Shown here piece after piece: positions 52,747 to 58,962 of a DNA stretch of 58,962 bases. The position numbers and the translations under genes were made by a program. Source of the DNA: Nibrella saemangeumensis (GTDB lineage: Bacteria > Bacteroidota > Bacteroidia > Cytophagales > Spirosomataceae); contig NZ_BAABHD010000071.1 in the NCBI RefSeq assembly GCF_039541915.1, positions 1 to 58,962 of the forward strand, given 5' to 3'. The notes under the pieces are model-generated. The model searched no databases. It worked only from the letters and a program-made list of their open reading frames with translations, and was not told where the DNA came from. Numbering within the stretch: the stretch's first letter is position 1; each line of letters begins with the position of its first letter.

Positions 52747-53721
52747 TTACGCAATCCAGCTGAAGCGGTACTCCAGCGTAGGAGTTTTGGATCGGTCAGC
52801 AATCCGGCGCAGACGGTCGGGCAGGGCCATAACGTAATCGCGGGCGCGTTCGCCGGCATCGCTCAGGTCTGTCACCTTCGCTATCTGCCACTCGTCCAGC
52901 AGCGACTCCATGATGCTGATGTAGTCGTAGGTGGTATATACCCCCAGCCGCTGGGCTGCGTCGGAGAAGTGCGAGAACGTCTGTCCGATCTTAAGCCCTG
53001 TTTCGCGCAGGAAGTGGGCCGGCATTACAATTTTCTTCCGCATCATGTCCTCAAAGGCCAGCATCATGCCAGATGGGTCGGCTAGGAAAATCTGGCTGAC
53101 GAAGGCTTTATAGGCCCTGGCGTGGCGCATTTCGTCGGCGGCAATTACCCCGCAGATTTTGGAAAGCTGCGCGTTACCGGCCTGCTTGGCCAGCGTAGCT
53201 GTCCGGCGGTGCGAAATGTTCGTAGCCAGTTCCTGGAAAGAGGTATACACAAAATTCCGGTATGGGTCGCGGCCGGTCTGGATGTCGAAGCCATCGGCAA
53301 TGAGGTATTGCGTCGACACCTCCATGGCCCGCATATTGACCCGCCCCGAGAGGTACAGGTATTTGTTCAGCAGGTCGCCGTGCCGGTTTTCTTCGGCGGT
53401 CCAGCCCCGAACCCACTTCGACCAGCCATTGGACTCGTGCTGATCGACGCCGGTGACGTCCATCAGCCAGGATTCGTAAGTGGGCAGGGCCTCTTCCGTG
53501 ATGGTATCGCCAACGAGCACGGCCATGTAATCGTAGGGAAGGTCGCGGGCGCATTCCCGGAGTTGTTTTACTTCGTCAAGGAAGTTCTCCTGGGTAGCAT
53601 CGGGCAGCAGATCGGCCGGCTGCCAATGGGCTTCCACGGGTTTAAGGAATTCCGCCAGGAGGTCATCCAGCTTTCCCTCTATATAGCGCATCACTTCCAG
53701 ACGTACGTCAGATAGTATCAT
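52747..53721 (-). CDS. acyl-ACP desaturase (fatty acid desaturase type 2)
   Basis: 324 residues from the ATG at 53721 (MILSDVRLEVMRYIEGKL). A ferritin-like di-iron enzyme that introduces a double bond into acyl-ACP; soluble, with ferredoxin as electron donor. The paired metal motifs are EENRH (E110/E111 ... H114) and DEMRH (E197 ... H200), and E77 and E164 lie at the expected spacing. A frame is open to 53775, but the shorter start fits. The ferredoxin gene at 41398 could be a donor (inference). Confidence 0.92.
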   Translation of the reverse strand: MILSDVRLEVMRYIEGKLDDLLAEFLKPVEAHWQPADLLPDATQENFLDEVKQLRECARDLPYDYMAVLVGDTITEEALPTYESWLMDVTGVDQHESNGWSKWVRGWTAEENRHGDLLNKYLYLSGRVNMRAMEVSTQYLIADGFDIQTGRDPYRNFVYTSFQELATNISHRRTATLAKQAGNAQLSKICGVIAADEMRHARAYKAFVSQIFLADPSGMMLAFEDMMRKKIVMPAHFLRETGLKIGQTFSHFSDAAQRLGVYTTYDYISIMESLLDEWQIAKVTDLSDAGERARDYVMALPDRLRRIADRSKTPTLEYRFSWIA

Positions 53722-53948
53722 GGAGTCTTTCAGACTGGGTATAGTATTACAATCAGTAAGGCGCAAAATACGCAAATTAAAATGACAATACGCCCTACCT
53801 CATAAACGGCTGGGGCGTAATCTGGTTTAACGACTAAACAAATTTCTTTCATTGGTTACCTGCCTGGCTAGTTCCGGTTTTGATTGGGGCAGGCCACCGG
53901 CAAATCAGCAGATTATTCGCAGTTGACCGAACAAGCGATGCATTTCCT

Positions 53949-53956
53949 TATTTTTG
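53949..53956 (+). promoter_or_regulatory. candidate -7 promoter element of plsC
   Basis: TATTTTTG matches TAnnTTTG and lies 16 bp before the ATG at 53972. A TTG at 53923-53925 is 23 bp upstream, slightly longer than the ideal spacing. Confidence 0.35.
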
Positions 53957-53971
53957 CCGAAAAATTGCCGG

Positions 53972-54730
53972 ATGAAGAAGCTGCTGGATTACGTTCTGAG
54001 TGTTATATATATCTTGTATTTCGGGTTATTACTGGTGGTATTCCATGTAATACAGGTGATCTGCTTCCATGGTTTTGGCAAGCAGGCTCACAAAAAATCC
54101 GTGGATGTATTCAACTTTTTCATCACCTACGGCTGGCTGATCACCGGCACGCGGGTAAGGTTCCGGCAGGCGACCGATCTGCCTACCGACCGGCCCATTA
54201 TCTTCGTAGCCAATCACCAGAGTATGTTCGACATTCCGGGCATTATCTGGTTTCTGCGCCGGTACACTCCCATCTTTATCTCAAAGGTTGAACTGGCCAG
54301 GGGTATACCCGGCATTTCGTATAACTTACGAAAAAGCGGGGCTGCGCTCATCGACCGCAAAGATGCAAAACAGGCAATTGTTGAGATCGCCCGACTAGGT
54401 AAGCTCATTAAGGAGCGTAACCATTCTGCCGTGATTTTCCCCGAAGGTACCCGCACGGCCCATGGTCCCATGAAGCCTTTTGCCGTGGGCGGTGTTGCAA
54501 CGCTGCTCAAACGCGCGCCCAATGCTCTGGTGGTGCCGGTTGCCATTGACGGCACGGGCCGGTTCACGCCAAAGGGGCTGTTTCCGCTGACGTCGTTCTC
54601 GCTGCTATCGTGGACGGCGCTGCCGGGTATTGAACCCGCCGGCCTGACCCCGGAAACGGTTGTGCAGCAGGCCCAGGAAGCCATCCGGGCTGTGGTGGAA
54701 GGGCCCGGCAGCGGTGTTGTCGCTGATTGA
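53972..54730 (+). CDS. plsC: 1-acyl-sn-glycerol-3-phosphate acyltransferase
   Basis: 252 residues from the ATG at 53972 (MKKLLDYVLSVIYILYF). An N-terminal membrane helix (about 8-32) anchors the acyltransferase domain. Catalytic NHxxxxD motif is H82-x4-D87 (ANHQSMFDIP) and the phosphate-binding FPEGTR lies at 156-161. The enzyme makes phosphatidate from lysophosphatidate at the inner membrane. Divergent from the acyl-ACP desaturase (starts 251 bp apart), so both lipid genes share a regulatory region. Confidence 0.92.
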   Translation: MKKLLDYVLSVIYILYFGLLLVVFHVIQVICFHGFGKQAHKKSVDVFNFFITYGWLITGTRVRFRQATDLPTDRPIIFVANHQSMFDIPGIIWFLRRYTPIFISKVELARGIPGISYNLRKSGAALIDRKDAKQAIVEIARLGKLIKERNHSAVIFPEGTRTAHGPMKPFAVGGVATLLKRAPNALVVPVAIDGTGRFTPKGLFPLTSFSLLSWTALPGIEPAGLTPETVVQQAQEAIRAVVEGPGSGVVAD

Positions 54731-54748
54731 TATATAGACTGGCAACAA

Positions 54749-54800
54749 TTCTCCACCTTTTCGCGCTATTTCTCCACCTTTTTTCGCCAATTCTCCACCT
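54749..54800. repeat. three direct repeats with exact 21-bp period upstream of the giant surface protein
   Basis: TTCTCCACCT occurs at 54749, 54770 and 54791, that is, three times with a spacing of exactly 21 bp; the first two also share the TTTTCGC that follows. The array ends about 20 bp before a weak -7-like box (TACCTTTC at 54821-54828) and 65 bp before the ATG at 54865. Two turns of the helix between copies put them on the same face of the DNA, as expected of an activator binding site. Confidence 0.7.
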
Positions 54801-54864
54801 CATTACCGAAAGTTTACCCGTACCTTTCCCTATTATTTCCTCGAAAACCAATAGGGCGTATATC

Positions 54865-57800
54865 ATGCATGGACTCTTTACCTCTTTTTACCAAAACTCA
54901 ACTTTTTACCCAAACTCCACGATAAGCGGCTCCAAGATCCAATCCCTGCTGAAGAGGATCTTGCCGCTGTGCTTGCTACTCAGTTTAGCAGTAGCCGCAT
55001 CGGCTCAGGTCCGGTATGTAAAGCCCACGTCCAGTGGTACAGGTGACGGCACGAGTTGGGCCAATGCCACGGCTAACCTTCAAGGAGCTATTAACTCGTT
55101 GACTGCTACAGGTGGAGAGGTGTGGGTAGCGGCCGGTACTTACAAGCCTACGACTTCCACCGATCGTACCATAAGCTTCAGTATGCGTAATAATGTGCGC
55201 ATCTACGGCGGCTTTGCCGGAACGGAAACCAGTCGCACTCAGCGGCCTGCCATCAATCTGACCACCCCTTCATCTTCTACCCTCAGCGGGGACATTGGTG
55301 CCTTGGGAAACAATACCGACAATAGCTATCATATCATTGCCAACAGCGGCCTCAACAATACCGCCATTCTGGATGGCTTTGTTGTTAAATCGGGAAATGC
55401 CAATGGGGCAGACCCTTTTAATAAGGGTGGAGGCCTTTACAACTACAACTCCAGCCCGAATCTGACCAATTGTAGTTTCACTAATAATTTTGCTGTTGAG
55501 GGTGGAGGGGTATATAGTATAGCTTCTTCCGGCATATCAAGTCCGAGTCTGACCAACTGTATCTTTACAAATAATTCTGCTAAAAGCGGAGGGGCAATGT
55601 ACATGGCGTCTTCGGCGTCAACACTAGTAAATTCGCTTTTCATCGACAACTCGGCTCAAGAATATGGAGGAGCCATACGTAATGGTGGGGCGGATCTGGT
55701 AAGTATCAACTGTACGTTCAGGCGCAATACGGCAATCTTTGGTGGAGCTATATTTATTAATTATTCGACTGTAAGTTTGATCAACACCATTGTATGGGGT
55801 AATAACGGGGACGACTCATTTAATCGGGGTTTCGCTACAGATACTTTTAATGCTCAATATTCTCTGTTTGACTCTTCAGTAATCGGCTATACTGGTTCCA
55901 ACAATCTAACCAGCAGCAGTACACCTTTTGTCAGTTCTACTAATCAGCAGCTCGTGGCCTGCTCCATGGCGATCAATGCAGGGAATCCTTCCAGCACTAC
56001 GGCTCTGAGCGGACCTTACAGTGCCTCGACGCTCCCCCAGACCGATTTGGCAGGCAATCCCCGCATCTTCGGCGGCCGGGTCGATATAGGAGCGTTTGAA
56101 TACCAGGGAGCGCCGGGTAGTTGCCCACCGCCCCTTACTCGTTATGTAAAACCAGTAGCCAGTGGTACAGGTGACGGCACAAGTTGGGCGAATGCTGCGG
56201 CTGACATTCAGGCCATGATCAATTTTGTTACCGACCATGTGACTGGTGGTGAGGTGTGGGTGGCGGCTGGTGCCTACAAGCCAACGACCACAACCGACCG
56301 TGGCATCAGCTTCAAGATGAAAAACAACGTAGCCATTTATGGGGGCTTTGTAGGTAACGAAACAGCCCGCAACCAACGGCCGTTGATCAATCTGACGACC
56401 CCTTCGTCTTCCACGCTCAGTGGGGATATTGGTACCGCAGGTGATCCTAGCGACAATAGTCTTCATGTTATTGAAAATATAGCTCTCAATAATACAGCTA
56501 TTCTGGATGGGTTTGTCATTACTGAGGGGCATGATTACGGGAGTTATGGTGGAGGCATGTATAACTACAATTCCAGCCCGGTGATCACCAACTGTAGCTT
56601 TACGAAAAATAGTACATATCGTTTAGGCGGGGCAATGTATTTTGGAGGGTCAAGCAATCCGGTAATAACCAACTGCACCTTTACCTCCAATTCGGCTTTT
56701 TATCTGTATGCTAATCCTACTCTTGATGATTACGGTGCTGGGGGAGCGATGTATTTTGATCCCAATTGCAATCCGAAAATAACCAACTGTAGGTTTACGG
56801 CCAATTCTTCTCAACAAGGTGGGGCGGTGTTTAATGTCTCCAATATGGCTTTAACCAACTGCAACTTTACCGGTAATACCGCTGGTCTGGAGAATAATGT
56901 GGTGAAGCTAAATGGGTATGGTGGTGCTATATTAAACTATGGTAGCATTGTTTTGACTAATTGTAGCTTTAGCGGCAATTCGGTTAACAGAGATGGCGGG
57001 GCACTATTTAATTTCAGTACTGCTTCGCTTATTAACTGTAGCTTTAGCGCCAATACAACTCCAAATCATGGTGGGGCACTGTATACGTATGATGGAGCCA
57101 GTTCAAGCATGATAAATTGTATTGTCTGGGGGAATAACGGCAATAGGAGTATTCATACGTGGGGTAGCGGCTCTACCACAGCAAAATATTCTCTGTTTGA
57201 TCCGGATGTAACAGAATACACCGGCTCTAATAACCTCACCAGCATCATTTCTCCTTTTGTCAGTTCATCCAATCTGCAACTGGTCCCCAACTGCTCGGTA
57301 GCCATAAATGCCGCTGATCCCTCCAGTGCTACGGCCGTAAGTGGACCGTACAGTGTCACGGCGCTGCCCCAGACTGACTTGGCCGGTCAGCCCCGCATCT
57401 TCAGCGGCCGGGTTGATATGGGTGCTTATGAATTCCAGGGTACACCGGGCAATGTGGCTGTTTCAGTTACTGCTTCCACAACCCTCGTCTGTAACAACCA
57501 GCCGGTAAGTTTGTCGGGCACAGTAACCGGTAGCAATAATGTGAGTTATAAATGGTCGGCACCCGCCGGAGCCAGCCTGAGCAGCACCAGTACCAACCCT
57601 ACTACGGCCACCTTACAGACGACCGGGCCTAAAGCCTTTACCCTGACAGTAACCAATCTGAACACCAATTGCAGCAATGCCAACATCATAACTGTAACAT
57701 CAGGTGCACCCGCTGCGGCCATCAGTCCCAGTTCTGCTTTGGTGACCTGTGTAACACCCAGTGTAAGCCTGACGGCTAGTGGTGGGGTGAGCTACAAATG

Positions 57801-58962
57801 GAGTACAGGAGCCACCACAGCGGTGCTATCAGTAACTCCTACGATTGCAACCACGTATTCCGTTACCGTTACTGAACCTAATGGCTGCACAGCCACCGCC
57901 AGTGTAGCCGTGAATGTTGATAAAACACCACCTACAGCTGTGATCAGTCCCAGTTCTGCCATACTCACCTGTGCCAGTCCGACGGTTGATCTGAGAGCCT
58001 CAGGTGCGCCCTTCGTTCTGTGGGATAACGGCTCGAAAGCGCCTTTACGGACGGTAACTGAAGCGGGCGTTTACTCCGTAACGGTAACAAATTCATCATT
58101 CTCCAACGGCTGCTCGGCGGTAACCAGTGCCACGGTAACGGGCAGTAGCACCCCGCCCACGGCTAGCATTGCAGCCTCCACGACTGCTTTAAGTTGTAGC
58201 ACCCCTACGGCTAGTCTGACGGCCAGTGGCGGAGTGAGTTACCGTTGGAACGACAACTCCACCAATTCTATCCGCAGTGTGAGTGTGGCGGGTACTTACT
58301 CAGTGACGGTCACAGCGGCCAACGGCTGCACAGCCGTAGCCAGTGTGGGCGTTAGTGGCAATCCCTCGCCCCCTACCGCTGCCATCAATCCCAGTTCAGC
58401 CACCCTCACCTGTGCAAGTCCGAGTGTCAGTCTGACCGCTAGTGGAGGGGGAACGTATCGCTGGAGCACAGGGGCGACCACAGCTATCATCAGTGTTTCT
58501 CCCACAGTGACAACGGTGTACTCAGTGACGGTGACAGGCACTACTGGGTGTACAGCTACCCAGAGCCGCAGCATCAGTGTAGACAAAGTCGCACCTGGTA
58601 ATCCTACCCTGACAGCGAGTCCATCGGCCACGCTGACCTGTGCCGAAACCAGCCTGACGCTGACAGCCTCAGCTACGGGTACCGGGCTGAGCTATGCCTT
58701 CAGTGGCCCAGGTGGTGTGCTGGCCGGCAGTGGCAATACCCGTACTATCAGTACTCCGGGTACCTACACGGTGCTCGTAACGGGTAGCAATGGCTGTAGT
58801 ACGTCAGCCATCACCACCGTCAGCAGTAACACCACGGCGGCCCAGGCCAGCATTGCTGCCTCCACGACGGCCCTAAGCTGTGCCACGCCAGTGGTGAGTC
58901 TGACGGCTAGTGGTGGGGTGAGCTACCGCTGGGAGGACAACTCCACCAGTGCGGTGCGGACT
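54865..58962 (+). CDS. giant surface protein: two beta-helix modules plus Ig-like repeats (partial)
   Basis: The frame is open from the ATG at 54865 to the end of the window (1366 codons, no stop). An unusually long 48-residue leader (ending LAVAASAQ) precedes two paralogous right-handed beta-helix modules, about residues 50-414 and 427-858. Each begins RYVKP and ends with D(I/M)GA(F/Y)E(Y/F)QG, typical of choice-of-anchor Q proteins. Repeats such as LTNCSF and GGAMY fill the solenoid. From about 868 come Ig-like repeats (LTASGGVSYRW, YSVTV, NGCTA, paired cysteines). It is probably an adhesin secreted by the type IX system, with the sorting domain outside the window. The part at 55440-57200 is AT-richer than its neighbours. 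Confidence 0.85.
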   Translation, partial: MHGLFTSFYQNSTFYPNSTISGSKIQSLLKRILPLCLLLSLAVAASAQVRYVKPTSSGTGDGTSWANATANLQGAINSLTATGGEVWVAAGTYKPTTSTDRTISFSMRNNVRIYGGFAGTETSRTQRPAINLTTPSSSTLSGDIGALGNNTDNSYHIIANSGLNNTAILDGFVVKSGNANGADPFNKGGGLYNYNSSPNLTNCSFTNNFAVEGGGVYSIASSGISSPSLTNCIFTNNSAKSGGAMYMASSASTLVNSLFIDNSAQEYGGAIRNGGADLVSINCTFRRNTAIFGGAIFINYSTVSLINTIVWGNNGDDSFNRGFATDTFNAQYSLFDSSVIGYTGSNNLTSSSTPFVSSTNQQLVACSMAINAGNPSSTTALSGPYSASTLPQTDLAGNPRIFGGRVDIGAFEYQGAPGSCPPPLTRYVKPVASGTGDGTSWANAAADIQAMINFVTDHVTGGEVWVAAGAYKPTTTTDRGISFKMKNNVAIYGGFVGNETARNQRPLINLTTPSSSTLSGDIGTAGDPSDNSLHVIENIALNNTAILDGFVITEGHDYGSYGGGMYNYNSSPVITNCSFTKNSTYRLGGAMYFGGSSNPVITNCTFTSNSAFYLYANPTLDDYGAGGAMYFDPNCNPKITNCRFTANSSQQGGAVFNVSNMALTNCNFTGNTAGLENNVVKLNGYGGAILNYGSIVLTNCSFSGNSVNRDGGALFNFSTASLINCSFSANTTPNHGGALYTYDGASSSMINCIVWGNNGNRSIHTWGSGSTTAKYSLFDPDVTEYTGSNNLTSIISPFVSSSNLQLVPNCSVAINAADPSSATAVSGPYSVTALPQTDLAGQPRIFSGRVDMGAYEFQGTPGNVAVSVTASTTLVCNNQPVSLSGTVTGSNNVSYKWSAPAGASLSSTSTNPTTATLQTTGPKAFTLTVTNLNTNCSNANIITVTSGAPAAAISPSSALVTCVTPSVSLTASGGVSYKWSTGATTAVLSVTPTIATTYSVTVTEPNGCTATASVAVNVDKTPPTAVISPSSAILTCASPTVDLRASGAPFVLWDNGSKAPLRTVTEAGVYSVTVTNSSFSNGCSAVTSATVTGSSTPPTASIAASTTALSCSTPTASLTASGGVSYRWNDNSTNSIRSVSVAGTYSVTVTAANGCTAVASVGVSGNPSPPTAAINPSSATLTCASPSVSLTASGGGTYRWSTGATTAIISVSPTVTTVYSVTVTGTTGCTATQSRSISVDKVAPGNPTLTASPSATLTCAETSLTLTASATGTGLSYAFSGPGGVLAGSGNTRTISTPGTYTVLVTGSNGCSTSAITTVSSNTTAAQASIAASTTALSCATPVVSLTASGGVSYRWEDNSTSAVRT
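55012..57441 (+). repeat. internal duplication: two homologous beta-helix modules
   Basis: Module A (55012-56112) and module B (56143-57441) share order and near-identical stretches: CCAGTGGTACAGGTGACGGC occurs at 55031 and again near 56159, and GGAATATT/TCTGTTTGA-type stretches and the DIGAFEYQG / DMGAYEFQG endings recur. Module B has extra solenoid rungs. This indicates tandem duplication of about 1.1 kb followed by divergence. Confidence 0.75.
57442..58962 (+). repeat. tandem Ig-like coding repeats
   Basis: At least six repeats of roughly 70-90 codons (one with the pattern LTCASPSVSLTASGG, Y(R/K)W, YSVTVT, NGCTA). Some are nearly identical in DNA: CTGACGGCTAGTGGTGGGGT occurs near 57770 and again near 58900, and GCAGCCTCCACGAC/GCTGCCTCCACGAC occurs near 58170 and 58856. 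Such identity favours recombination and repeat-number change. The array continues past the window. Confidence 0.8.

Noticed and set aside
55443..58631. Minus-strand open frames inside the giant surface protein
   Set aside because: Shadows of a repeat-rich plus-strand frame; they consist of mirrored low-complexity sequence.

Overview
The window comes from a Bacteroidota chromosome, most likely a Cytophagales (Spirosoma-like) bacterium. This is inferred from TonB-dependent receptors with an N-terminal carboxypeptidase-regulatory-like domain, sulfatases and a GH9 enzyme, a PVC-type cytochrome c/dehydrogenase next to ThuA, a CrtY-type lycopene cyclase, weak Shine-Dalgarno sites and promoters of the TTG-N19-TAnnTTTG type (best example in front of metK). 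Base composition is moderately GC-rich and uniform, except for an AT-richer stretch in the large surface protein at the right end. I see no rRNA, tRNA, CRISPR array, insertion sequence or phage gene.

Layout. 0-7 kb: an aminotransferase, an alanine/glycine:cation symporter, and a TonB receptor-chromate transporter operon with a hairpin in its leader. 7-16 kb: a divergent second TonB receptor, a four-module heme/dehydrogenase protein with a ThuA partner, and an NfeD/stomatin pair. 16-26 kb: a SulP transporter, a histidine kinase/response regulator pair facing a membrane LytTR regulator, and two class C beta-lactamase-like hydrolases around a MarR regulator. 26-35 kb: housekeeping genes (SDR, ribosome hibernation factor, metK, lycopene cyclase, lipA, OsmC, a 2H phosphoesterase, an S41 protease). 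35-47 kb: an M20 amidohydrolase, a GH9 glycosidase, a LysR regulator, a ferredoxin reductase/ferredoxin pair, and a DUF2264-sulfatase-sulfatase cluster facing an AraC regulator. 47-54.7 kb: cupins, a DUF5958-like protein, a SugE/Gdx exporter, a phospholipase D-like protein fused to a PLAT domain, a short-chain dehydrogenase, an ankyrin protein, an acyl-ACP desaturase and a PlsC acyltransferase. 54.7 kb to the end: three 21-bp direct repeats and then a giant open reading frame (at least 1366 codons, running off the window) with two paralogous beta-helix modules and a long train of Ig-like repeats.

How genes work together. The desaturase and PlsC are divergent and both serve membrane lipid synthesis. 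The sulfatases and DUF2264 protein are all exported and probably act on one sulfated glycan. ThuA and the cytochrome/dehydrogenase fusion are 5 bp apart and probably form a periplasmic oxidation module. The most unusual items are the GDPD/sphingomyelinase D-PLAT fusion, the TonB-ChrA operon with leader hairpin, the internally duplicated surface protein with phased upstream repeats, and several families of intergenic inverted repeats that sit at gene ends and sometimes encode the stop codon.
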